A stretch of 64,000 bases of DNA. It comes from Cercophora sp. LCS_1 (taxonomy: Eukaryota; Ascomycota; Sordariomycetes; Sordariales; Lasiosphaeriaceae). The number at the start of each line of letters is the position of its first letter. Within the stretch, counting starts at the first letter, position 1. Below the pieces are notes generated by a model. That model ran no database searches and had not been told where the DNA came from. It saw only the letters and a program-made list of their open reading frames with translations. The stretch is from NCBI GenBank assembly GCA_036250225.1, contig JAPZLL010000034.1, forward strand, positions 1-64,000, given 5' to 3'. Shown here piece after piece: positions 1-10,679 of the stretch. A program made the translations under genes and the position numbers.

Positions 1-659
1 GAACGGCGACCCCCCGGAGACCGTAGGGGGCCACACGAAAACGACGCACGCTGTAAAGGAACATGCACCGGTAAACAGTGCCTGGGGAGGTGCCTGGCCA
101 GGGCGTTCTCAAAAATTGTTGTCCGGGAGAAAGGTGCGCCCCGCTCGGGTGCAGCGCTGGCGCCTTGGTCTGCCAAGAGAGGCGGCAGGAGCAGGGGGCG
201 TTCTCGTCTTCCGTCTCAGCGTGTGACGTATTGACCCCCCCCAAAACCTTTCATCGGCGCTTCGTGGTCGCCTGGCATGGCAACACGTCCAATTTTCTCG
301 CAGCCTGATCTAATTGGAAGGAAACTAAGCAGTCGTGAGTTGATTTTGCTACCTTTGTATGTCCAGGCATTATTTCCCCGCCCGGGCGAACGCTGCCTCG
401 CTTCGCATGCGTCTCTCCCGCGACATTTTGCTTTTGCTCTTTCTCCTTGCCGCTTTGGCTATCCCCATGCTCGCCCACAGCACGCAGAAGCCCAGCTTCC
501 GACAACTTCTTCTGCGTCTCGGCGCCAAAGCTTGTATGCCCCGGCCTTTTCCTTGCACTAGTCTCCCTGCGTCCCGTCGCCGCTAAGCCTCGCGCTGCTT
601 GTGTAAAATCCGAGCTTATTCTAACGTGTTTGTTACTGCCAGTTCGTCCCATCTCTATC
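1..659. other. 5' flank of the serine hydrolase gene
   Basis: No gene recognised. The sequence leading into the hydrolase start is pyrimidine-rich, as expected for a fungal promoter and leader. An open frame continues upstream of the hydrolase ATG, but only from a TTG codon at 447, so I do not extend the protein into it. Confidence 0.5.
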
Positions 660-2249
660 ATGGACAGCTCCTCCGACCGATTTCGGCGGCTACGGCCAAC
701 TATCAAAGAGCTCATGGAAATTGGCGGCACGCCTGGGCTCATGGTCGCCGTCGCGACCCCCGATACCCTCTACACAGACAACTTCGGGTATCGAGACGTT
801 GAAAATGAGCTTTCGGTTGACGACGATACCATTTTCCCGGGAGGCTCACTCACAAAAGCCATCACCGCTGTCGCCTTCTCGATACTGGTTGACGAAGGCA
901 AGGCCGAATGGGACACCCCAGTGAAGGACCTCCTGCCCGCCCTCAACTCCCGAGACGAGACATTGCAAAACTTTTTGACAGTCACGGACCTGCTTTGCCA
1001 TCGCCATGGCATGGCGGGGAGCGACGGATACGCTGTCAGTGCCGAAAACAATTGTCTGATCCGTCCAGACGACGTCATGCGGCATCTCAACGACCAAGAA
1101 AGACTTCGTCCCTTCCGCCAAGGGTTCTCCTACAACAATAACGGATACGAGCTGGTTGGGAAAGTCATCGAACAGCTGAGCGGCATTCCATACGTCGAGT
1201 TCGTCAAGGAACGCGTCTTCGGCCCCCTCGGCATGAATAGGACCTTCTTGACCACGCCTCCGCCAACGGTCGACAACGTGGCAGAATGCTACAATGTCCT
1301 CGACGACCTGACTCCAGCGCTCATTACTGCGCCTCAGATGGGCAATGACTGGTGGGGCGGTCCCTCAGGCGGCATACGATCTAGCGTAGCCGACTTGTTG
1401 AAGCTATATAAGTTTTTCTTGAAGGCTTTCAACAACAATGAGGCTTCGGAAGGGACTTTGTCGCTTCGACAGGGCGAGTATCTAATGTCGCCTCGTGTCC
1501 CTTTAGAATCTGTCTCCAGACGGGAGGCATCCTATGCCATGGGCTGGGCAAGAGTGCAGCTGCCCGGCAGCATGGGCCATATCGGCATCAACCCCAGGTA
1601 CATGCTTGATGGGATGCCCGTCACCGGGAAAGGAGTTCCGTCCGAGTTAGTCATGTTCCACCAGGGCAGCTTGGCGGGCGCGCTCGCCTTCGTCGGCCTG
1701 CTCCCCAACTCAGAGTCCGTGGTCCTGGTCCTGAGCAATGCCCTCGCCCTGAACGACGTGCCGGACTGGGTCGGCCAGCTCCTGCTGGAGGAGCTCCTGG
1801 AGGTGCCCGCAAAGCTGCGCGTCAATTTCGTCGAGGCCGCGAAGACCTCCGCCGCGAGGAATCTGACGTGGTTCTCGCGCGTCACCAAACTGCTCGCAGA
1901 GCAGCGGACGAACGGCACGTCAAAGCACCGGGATCTCGAGGCCTACGTCGGTACATACTGGGACCGGGCGCGCATCTTCAAGATCACTGTGACGCTCGAG
2001 GATGGGAAGCTGTACCGGGCGTTGCAAGGCCTTGATACGGAAAAGTTTGAGCTGCATCACTACGAGGGGGATACCTTCACCTGGCTTCCGTCTCGAAACG
2101 AGTTGTCGAGACGAGGCCTGTTTGTTGGGCCTGGACCGACTTACTGGAAGGTTGAATTCAAGGCTGACGATGACGGTAACGGTAGGATCAGGAGGCTCAT
2201 CTGGATGCGCGACGGGGCAGAAGCGAATGGCCACTTTGACAAAGTGTGA
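660..2249 (+). CDS. beta-lactamase-family serine hydrolase
   Basis: Single-exon gene of 529 residues. The fold is that of class C beta-lactamase/esterase relatives. The SxxK motif is S63-L-T-K66, supplying the nucleophilic serine and general base. A YNN motif near residue 160 (F-S-Y-N-N-N-G-Y) matches the Y-x-N element, and a late F-H-Q-G stretch occupies the place of the third active-site motif. The last roughly 100 residues, beginning near R-D-L-E-A-Y-V-G-T-Y-W, look like the C-terminal lipocalin-like beta barrel common in fungal members. No signal peptide is visible, so the product is probably cytosolic. Fungal relatives act as esterases, peptidases or lactonohydrolases; the substrate here cannot be read from sequence. 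I chose the ATG at 660 because the longer open frame begins at a TTG. RIP-damaged repeats start directly after the stop codon. Confidence 0.88.
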   Translation: MDSSSDRFRRLRPTIKELMEIGGTPGLMVAVATPDTLYTDNFGYRDVENELSVDDDTIFPGGSLTKAITAVAFSILVDEGKAEWDTPVKDLLPALNSRDETLQNFLTVTDLLCHRHGMAGSDGYAVSAENNCLIRPDDVMRHLNDQERLRPFRQGFSYNNNGYELVGKVIEQLSGIPYVEFVKERVFGPLGMNRTFLTTPPPTVDNVAECYNVLDDLTPALITAPQMGNDWWGGPSGGIRSSVADLLKLYKFFLKAFNNNEASEGTLSLRQGEYLMSPRVPLESVSRREASYAMGWARVQLPGSMGHIGINPRYMLDGMPVTGKGVPSELVMFHQGSLAGALAFVGLLPNSESVVLVLSNALALNDVPDWVGQLLLEELLEVPAKLRVNFVEAAKTSAARNLTWFSRVTKLLAEQRTNGTSKHRDLEAYVGTYWDRARIFKITVTLEDGKLYRALQGLDTEKFELHHYEGDTFTWLPSRNELSRRGLFVGPGPTYWKVEFKADDDGNGRIRRLIWMRDGAEANGHFDKV

Positions 2250-2252
2250 CGA

Positions 2253-2394
2253 TGTAACGCAAGGGTGTCAGGGTTAGGGCTGTGTGAGGAAGGGTCACGG
2301 AACAAGCGGAACAGTGCCAAGGTAGTGGTGGGTGTCAAGTTCAATTGGAACGTGGCCCTCCTCCTCCGAAGGAGCGGCCACCGGCCTTCTTATC
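2253..2394. repeat. dispersed repeat, copy A
   Basis: Starts with TGTAACGCAAGGGT a few bases after the hydrolase stop codon and ends with CCTTCTTATC. It aligns with copy B at 2566-2678 over most of its length. This copy keeps C and G where copy B has T and A, for example GTGTCAAGTTCAATTGG here against GTATTAAGTTTAATTGA there. Its middle holds a CTCC...GGAG hairpin. It is probably a terminal or non-coding part of a transposon, type unknown. Confidence 0.7.
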
Positions 2395-2565
2395 CTAGAT
2401 TACGACTTCCGCTTTTGGAAACCTCTGGAGCTTTAACCTTTGTTTCATCGCTCCATGGCCGACGGCTGGATCTGTTGCGCTGGATCTAGCAGCTGGCGCT
2501 GGCCCGAACCTATCTGCACCTATTGGATGCAGTTATCTCGCGCTGCAGTGCCAGACTGTACAGGG

Positions 2566-2678
2566 TGTAACGCAAGGGTCAATAAGCAGGGGAACAGGGC
2601 TAAGGTAGTGGTGGGTATTAAGTTTAATTGAAACGTGGCCCTCCTTTCGCCAAAGGAGCGGCTACCAGCCTTCTTATC
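2566..2678. repeat. dispersed repeat, copy B (RIP-type changes)
   Basis: Second copy of the repeat at 2253-2394, with an internal length difference near its left part. Most substitutions against copy A are C-to-T or G-to-A, the signature of repeat-induced point mutation. The CTCC...GGAG hairpin is retained with altered loop bases. Confidence 0.7.
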
Positions 2679-2679
2679 G

Positions 2680-4250
2680 AGGGGGCGCGCAATTACGCCG
2701 TAATCGGCTAAACCGCTTCTGGCCACCACCACCACCAATAACTCTCTCCTTGAAATCCGCGTAATCGCCTGCGGGCGCGGTGATAAGTGGCCGCGGATAA
2801 GCGAATTTCTCACTTATCAAACACCGCCTGAAGCCGATCGCTACCGGCCGCTGAAAGCCGTCCGCTGCCAGCCGCTGATTCCGCAACCGGAACTGCCACT
2901 ACTCACTGTAGGGCGCCGAAAGGCTGCTTTACCCCACCCCTGGAATGGTCACCATTGCTGCCGCTATTACCACCAGCCTGTATATTATACATTTACTATA
3001 GCCAATGGCTCGTATGCAGCCGCTAAAGAGTGCACTCAGGAGGCGCGGAGGGCCGGCCTGCAGGCGAAAAAGGACGAATAGCTAGCGAATACAATAAGAA
3101 GCTATGCTTCAAAGCAATAAAAGTAGAAGACCTAGTGCAGCATACTGCGCATAGGGCTGGATGGAACTCTCTACAGGTAGCTGGATAGCGAGTTTATTAT
3201 GCCTAATAAGTTAGCCGCTTAACTAAAGGAAGATATTCTCTTACAGTGTGTCAAGGTGCTGAAAAAGTGACATAGCCACAGCAATAATTATATGGAATTG
3301 CCACTATTACTGGTTAATAAGCAGGCTGCCCTCCGGGAGGCTAAAGCCCTTGCTATAATAATGGGAGTATTAGTTGCCAAGGTAGCGGGGATATTAGCTA
3401 ACGATTGCAAGGGCTATATACTACCATTAACTATAACTGCTGCTAGCAATGCTGAGGAAAGCGAGCTCTTTACCAAGGGTATAATAAATGTATAAATTAC
3501 TACTGTAATCGAGCTCTAGTGTATTTAAGTGGCTTATGGCGGTAGAAATACGGAAAACCCATGCAGTACTGCTGTGCGTGGCTTTTTGGAATAGTGTAGC
3601 TGTTAGAAGAACTGCTTTAATTGTGCTAGCTTTAAGGACTGCAGTACTAAAGAAATCCAGACTGGATATTTAACCACCAAGTGTGTCACGAACCGAGGTT
3701 TTCCAGGCAATGAGAACTGGTAATAACTGTAGATTACTACTGAAATACTAAGTTGAAGGAAGGAAAGAAAGCCTGAGCTGCGTGCAGCTGAAAGAAAGGT
3801 CTATCTAGTGCATGGTAGTGTTTTTTTATAGTTTATTTATTCCTCAAAGAGGATACATAAGGTTTATCACAAGGTTCACCACAGGTTCTTTAGTGTTTTT
3901 TTATGATTTATTTACTTAAAGGCTACACAGCCACAATTGAGGGGTCTGTCTTTATCTATTTAGCTACATATATACATATCCACCTCGCCCTATTACACTT
4001 TTTCCTACTCGGCTTCCTCAATATTAGCAACAACTTTAGCAATCTTTAGGACTTACTCAATAATTAGCTCAATATATTCCCAGAGTCTCCTATAGCAATC
4101 ATCGTGACGGTTGGCCAGCCCTGCTACTGCCAGACAGCTGTCGAGGACTGCAAGCCCGCATGGCGGGGGGAGCCGCTGCTTCACCACGGCAGAATAGCCT
4201 CGCGCCTCACTGCCCTCTGTGCGACCCACCCTGCGCCCCACCCTGGAATC
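2680..4250. mobile_element. degenerate, RIP-damaged transposon remnant
   Basis: Base composition drops sharply to AT-rich here, with many TAA/TAG/ATA words, unlike the GC-rich flanks. Several GATAAG/CTTATC words occur at 2675-2830. On the minus strand between about 4241 and 3980 a decayed reading frame can be followed (including Y-R-R-L-W-E-Y-I-E-L) but it is broken by TAA/TAG stops. On the plus strand a 67-codon open stretch at 3292-3495 is also bounded by stops. I cannot assign the element family; there is no intact transposase or reverse transcriptase. Confidence 0.65.
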
Positions 4251-5280
4251 AGACGAACAGATGGATATTTATTCCACTCCGGAAAGCCAAAGGCACCTAG
4301 CCACAGTGAGCCCACAGGCCCACTTGTGGCCCAGAACTCCCTGTGGGGCCTTCTTACGGCAGGCGTCACCCCGACCAGGGAAGTGCAGCCCCGCACTCCT
4401 CGCAGCACACATCGGAGTGTTGAGGCGCGCGCGACGGCCGGCACGCTGCGTCACCGCCGCAGCGCGGAGCTAGAGAGCCGCCAGAAGCAGCAGACACCGG
4501 CCAAGAAACTCTCCAATCATCCACTCTCACCATCACCAACATGAACCGCATCGGCGTCAAACAAGGCCGCGACAGGGGAGCCCCAAGCATCGTATCGCGG
4601 TGGGCTGACGCAGGATCGATGCGACCTGGGCAGGAGCAGATCTCTGCCACAGCACAACACCAAAAAGTCCGACGACCAACCCCTGAGAGAGAGAAGACAT
4701 GCGGAACCGCCAGACCCCAAGAATCATTATCCTAGTTTCTATCGACGCTCCACAAGTTGGAACCTGGGAAACGCCGACTCTGCTCTAACCGTGGATTCTG
4801 ACCGATGACTCTTTTGTGTCCGCCGATTGAAACGGCGGATGTTTGGGCCGTAGCGGGTTGTTTTTATCGTGACTCGCGCTTCTTCGCAAAAGTTGCTGAC
4901 CATCGCTTCTCGTGTCCGGAGACCCCACAATTGTCCGGCCGAGCGGCGGACGAGGCGCGTCTCCACTTCTCGGAGGGGAGGCCGGCGGAGTTCGGGGATG
5001 TGAGATGGGGAACGAAAACACTCGTGATTTCGACCGCTGGCATCATCTAGAGTTGCCATTGCATTTTACTGCGGGAAGCGGGGATGAAACATCTCCGGGC
5101 CTCGCAGGATAATATTCCAGGCCTTTGGGTTTTGGTTCCATTCCCTCCCCAAGGTCGGCACGTTAAAATCAGTGACGATTTCCCCAGGAAGATTTGTCGA
5201 TTACCCGGACTGCATAGCTCTCGCTTTTCCGCTACCTGCTATTGTATTGTACATTACGCAACATGAACATTAAGCCCCTC
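4251..5280. other. intergenic, no gene recognised
   Basis: GC content returns to normal. Short open frames exist on both strands but none has a recognisable domain or a splice pattern linking it to another. The right part is the 3' flank of the RNA polymerase gene. Confidence 0.5.
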
Positions 5281-8200
5281 TCAACGGAATTTTCTAAGGT
5301 ATCGCTCTATCGCGGTCTCAAGCGGCACTATTTCGACCTCCTCAACATCCTCGTGCTCCGGCTCTCCATCCACCTCAACATCAACCTCTCGTGCCTGCGG
5401 TGTCCATATCAAACCCGGCGGCGAAACTAGAGATGCCTCCACCGGCTCGCTCTCCTTCGCGACAGCTCCTGCCGCAGGCATTGGCCGCAGAGCTGGAGAC
5501 CCCGCCACCGGTTCGTTCTCATCCCCAACAGCGATTGCCAAAGTAGCCTCCGGGACGACGGGGTCCAAATCAATAAGGTCTCCAACCTCCTCCGGGTTCT
5601 GGCCAAGTGCAATAGGGTCGACAACCGCCACCGGGTCCTCTACAACATTCCCATCAACAGACGACGTTTCGTCGTCACTGTCGTCGTCACCAAATAGATG
5701 GAGGATCTGACCGCGGTGAATCACATGTCCGTCAACACTGAGATCCCAACACTTTTCGAGCTCATCGTCATGGCTAGACTCAGTCTCGTCCTTGGCCTCT
5801 GCTTTGGTCTTGTCCTTGACGTCTCTCACCGTCCTCGACTTGGTCGCCTTTGTCAGTGCGGTCAAGCCTCCGGCAACCTCTCCAAGTATGTCCTCAAACA
5901 GCCAGGGAAAGCTGATAAAGGGCATCGATCTGGCGCTAATACTTCTCTTTCCCTGTGTGCCGTCCTGCCTGATGTGGTCATGTCTTGATTCGTGAAGCGC
6001 GATACGCACCTCCTCCCAAGTAACCTGGTACATGGCCGCCACAAACGGACCAAGCTCTTCGATAGTGCTCCCGCCAACTTCGTCGGTGCACATGATTCGA
6101 AACTGGTGCTTGATGGCTGAAGACTCTTGCATGACCCTCTCCTGGACCTTGTAGGTTGTCCCAATGCGGGGCTTCGACATGACAAACCCGGTCCACAGCT
6201 CAAACTCGGTCGCAATTTCCAGTTGCTTCATGACCCGACGCACCGAGATGTCGTATTGGCTCTTTATATGCCGGGCCTTCTTGAGGATATCGTTGCTGAG
6301 TCGGTACCGGTTCAGAATTCGCTTGTCAAACGGTAGCTTGTAGCCCTCATTGACGTCAAAGGCCTTCGGCTTCACCATGTCATACAGCTGACCCAGGGCT
6401 GTCCTGGAGTGGTACGATTTCCGCATCTGATTCATAAAATGAGGCCATCGAGGTGGCTCCATGGATCCATCCCATTCTGCTGGGATGCCGGTTTTGGCAT
6501 AGTCAACCGCCTTTGAGTGCAAATGTGCGAGATCGATACCTGCCAAAGTCTGGATTAGCATTGGCGGGTGTCTATCAGGGGCTAGTCAACTTACAGGTCT
6601 CGTGCTTTGCCCCAGCTCCTGCAAAGTCCGCCATCGCAAGGTGTGCATACGCAATAAGAGGCAGTGTGTTGTTCTTCATGTACAATACAAAGAACATCTT
6701 GAGGCTATCCGATGTCGGTCCTTTCTCTTCTTCAACGGGTGGGAGAGGCGTAAAATCCATTGGCGCGTGACTCCGCTCCGGAGGTATGAGTCGTTGATCC
6801 CAAATGACGAAGAAATCGTCACCGTCCAAGTCTCCGCCTGAGCACATGCTCGGGACATCGCGGTCTCCGTTCAAAGGAAACAATACCACGTTGACTACAT
6901 GGTTCAAGGCAGGGACGTCAACAGCTTCAACAACCCGGATGTCGCCGGGATGAAGGGATGGATTGCGGCCGACAATACAGAGGCCAGTGATGACGCGGTA
7001 GCCACCTTCAGAACGCTCGTCGGGAATCTGCAAGAATATTTGCGGAAGCTTATCCTGGGGTACGTTTTTCCTCCCCTCCATTGCCTTGGAATGGCCTCTG
7101 AGTGCCCCGGTCTCGTCAACACCACCCAAGACGAATGCCCCCTTCTCAACGACCAGCCTGGCCTTCTCCTTGAGAGTTTTGACGGACCAAGCTACCCAAA
7201 GATGAAGAAGCGTATCTATAAACGGCTCCCGCGAGTCCATGAAACCGTTTAAGATCATCTCCTTGATCGTGAGTGACACCGTGTTTTCGTCGATGTATCT
7301 CATGAGCAACTGAACAGCTTTGTTTGGATTGGTCAGGGCTTGATCAAAGTCGTCCAGTTGTTCCCTCATGAGGTCGAGAAATACCTCGTTTGGCACGCCC
7401 AGGCAGGACAGTATCGTGATGGTTTGGCGATTGAGAGTCGCCGAGGCGAAATGCGAGCATCTGACGATTTCCAGTCCGTTGTATTCAGCAGAGAACTTTT
7501 CTTGTGACTTTCGAATCCGCACCTCAGTTCCCTTGACGTTGGGCCAAGCAACCAGAACACCCTTGCAGCCTCCCATGCGGAATTGGATCGCGGAGGGAGG
7601 GAAGGTGATATTCCATGCCTCGGCAATCAAAAGCATCAATGTGCTTGATATCTTGCCAACGCCGTCAGTGAAGCAGAACTTCCCGTTCTCCACGTCTGGA
7701 ATCCTGACAATCTTGTGCAGTGGGATGGTCGGGGGTAGTGGACGAGTCGTCGACAAACACTGACCTAGCCTCGCGGCATATTTCGCAATCACAGTGATAT
7801 GGCTGAATTTTCCCATCCATTTTCGAATAGAGTCGCAAGTGACAGTACCTGGACCGTCCGAGCTCTGACGGAAGAAAAACGCACCGTTCTCCCTGATCTG
7901 GGAGTTCCCGAAGGCTAAGAACTCCCAGTGCACATCTCCCATCTTGATGCCTTTATCCAACACACGGTAGGCGCGTTGGTATATCGCATCGTCCCGGTCA
8001 CTAGCACAACCCTTGACGCGTCCCTCCAGCCGCTCATCGGTAAACTGAACCCGAATGAAATTGTCTGTGAGGGTTCTGTATTTGCGAGTGACGCGGTTTG
8101 TCATCTCAGCAGTGGGGGTGTTGAAGTATATTTTGGTAGGGGTGACGACGACTTTTCGCATCAGAATGCAGTGACTGGGGAGACGGGTTGAAGTTTCAGG

Positions 8201-9619
8201 GAGGTAATTCATGGCGGTCTCATTGTCGAACAGCCCCATGGGATTCCAGATTGTCTTTCCTCGATCTGCAGCATACTCCAGGATCAGCCGGGCTCTGTTG
8301 GACTGGCATACAGGGGGCTGTGACAGTTCGACTAGCTTCTTGAGAAATTCGGAAGTGATAGTGTACTCGATCAAAACCCCATGTGACAAACAGACTTCGA
8401 GCTGGTATCGTACATCGAAAGCAAGCTGACTGGTTGTATTTTCTTCCAGCCATGCCATTTGCTGTGCCCAGAAAGATGAGACATTGAGCTCCGTAGGTTG
8501 CGTATCCTGTGAACCCTTCAGAAGGCGCCAGATCTCAGCCTCCTTGCTCGGAACGAGGTGGAACGTCTGAGTTTTGATAGTGATGTTCCAATCCCTAAGA
8601 AGTTGCTCTATATTTGGAAGCATCGAAGCGGTCGCGGTATCAAGATCGATCCAGTAAGTTGTCCACCGCCCAAAGTCTATTTCCTTCACCTCTTCCAAGG
8701 ATGCAGGACCCGGGGGAGCGTCAAGTCCCCTAACCTCTATGGCACGCTGCCAAAGGTCGTTCGCTTCCCAACTGAGACAGTCCGGCCTGAAGCCTGTCGC
8801 AATCGGGTTTCGTATCTTCCAGTAAACCGGGGGGTCGGTGACAGTGATCACAAGGGCTGAGCGCTCTCCAGCATTGTCGATACGGTAGAGCTGCTTGATG
8901 TTGCTGAACTTGATGTCTGCTCGCATCTGACCTAAACCCAGGGGTGTAGATCCTGGAAGGGTGATCTCGGGCTCGAAGTAGAGGATAAACTTCCGCTTCT
9001 CAAAGTCGATGTGCGATGTCCCGTTGGCCTTGTAGTTCGGCTTGCTGAAGACTTCTTTTTTGACCATGATCGAATCTCGCTGGATTTGAACGCCAAACTT
9101 GAGTGAAACATAGTCGAGGTCAATCGTGGTTGGGCAACCGTCCCGGCGCCTTGGGGTGAACCCGCCGCCATCCTCAGCTTTTTTGTTGAACTCTATCCAG
9201 GCGAAGTAGGAAGGGTTGCCGTGGATGATGCACTCTCCCTGACGGAAAAAGCTCGTATCAGACGGTGCTGGTTTGAACCTGACATGGGCATAACGGGGTC
9301 GTCCCTGAACATCATCAAATATGTTGATTGAGACAATGTTTCCGTATCTCTCAAACGATTGGTAGATGTCCGAGGCTGTCGTTTTGGGCTTCAGTCCTCT
9401 CAGGGTTATAGAGGCGTCCCTTTGACTAGGCCACTGAGGCGGAATCGTCGTTGAGTGTTGGAGGGGGCGCTGGGGTGGCCGCGAGTATCTGGGGCCTTGA
9501 GGAGCTCGAGTTGCCGGTGGACGGTCCGCTGTTGCTGAAGGATTAGCGGTCCTGGTATTGCCGGCCCCATTCTTTTTGGAGGACGGGGCGCCCAACTTGT
9601 CAATGAGGGAAGGAAGCAT
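5281..9619 (-). CDS. RNA-dependent RNA polymerase with N-terminal RRM (SAD-1-like)
   Basis: Two exons, 9619-6595 and 6539-5281, give 1,427 residues. The intron 6594-6540 (55 nt) has GTAAGT, a GCTAATC branch site and GCAG, and splicing joins K-H-E-T-C to I-D-L-A-H-L-H-S-K-A-V-D-Y. Residues about 69-145 form an RRM-like fold (S-I-T-L-R-G-L ... Y-A-H-V-R-F). The catalytic metal-binding loop is D930-L-D-G-D934, within C-S-G-G-D-L-D-G-D-D. The family copies single-stranded RNA into double-stranded RNA for Dicer; in Neurospora, QDE-1 works in quelling and SAD-1 in silencing of unpaired meiotic DNA. DLDGD rather than the DYDGD of QDE-1, plus the length, favours the SAD-1/RRP-3 side. The last 150 residues are acidic and low in complexity. 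Which paralogue it is remains uncertain. Confidence 0.93.
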
Positions 9620-10679
9620 CTTGAGATCTCAACTCTTGCCTGACCGTCGAGCCGGTGTTCTGTCGTCTGGTTGCCGTTCAAGCCGTTACCATAGCTTGGA
9701 TTGCTATTAGGTACCTTGAGGCCAACAGGAGACTGGTTGGGCCCAAGACTGCGAAGGAAGTGACAGACCCAACGCCGAGGCTGATGAATGGTGGCTCGCA
9801 GCTGGAAAGGCCACTTCCTTTTAGTGACTCGTTTGCTGAATCGAGACCTCAGTCCTCAGGCTGCAGCGTTGGCGAGAAGTTTGAGAGTCATCGGCGAGGA
9901 GAGAGGCGACGAAGAAAAAATAAAAGAGAAAAATTCGCCAAGATAAATGGGATGGGATCGCGGGAGTTAATGGTCCTGGCTCACAGCGAAGGCAGAGTTT
10001 GCCGTGCACTTGTGTTTGTGGATTGCTCCTTCCGTTTGTTGCTCCCTGGTCTTCCACACTCACCATGAAGGTCCCCAGTTTCTTCACAGACCCACGCGCA
10101 CAAGCTGGTTCATCAGAGAAAAAAACAAATCATGCAACCTGTGATTCGGGAATCCAGAAGAACGCCCCTTGCAGACAATTCTGCAACTTCCCGGGGTATA
10201 ACAACAGGTGATCCTCAGGGGGTATTGGTCGTGTCACGGCTGGCCCGCATGGGGAGACACTTCCAATCCACACTGTCTACCTCCAACACCCATCTGACAG
10301 GCTATTTCAAAGGAAGTCGATTGGAAATCCCGCGTGGACATGGTAGGTTCCTGTACACTAAACACAGGCATGGCGCTTTGCAGCCCATTGACGGCCCCAA
10401 GTCAACAACATAACTTTTCGCCATTGCTCTCTGGAAAACTGCGGAGACTGGCCTATGATGCAGCCAAATATGGTGACCAAGGCCAAACGCAAACTCTGGG
10501 TGACACCGATATGCTCCCGGTCCCCTGATACCCAACAAACTCCTTAGGTATTCCGCTTCGCTTGGTCGACAACTCGTGTTTCGCGTGCAAGACCATGCAT
10601 CATTCAACATGCTCCGGAATTGGTTGCCCAAATGCCCCTTTTATGATGCTAGTTCATGACCATCCTCCAGGCTGAGGGC
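9620..10679. other. intergenic between RdRP and D-lactate dehydrogenase
   Basis: Promoter side of the polymerase gene and 3' flank of the dehydrogenase. It contains an A-rich patch near 9913-9940. No gene recognised. Confidence 0.5.
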
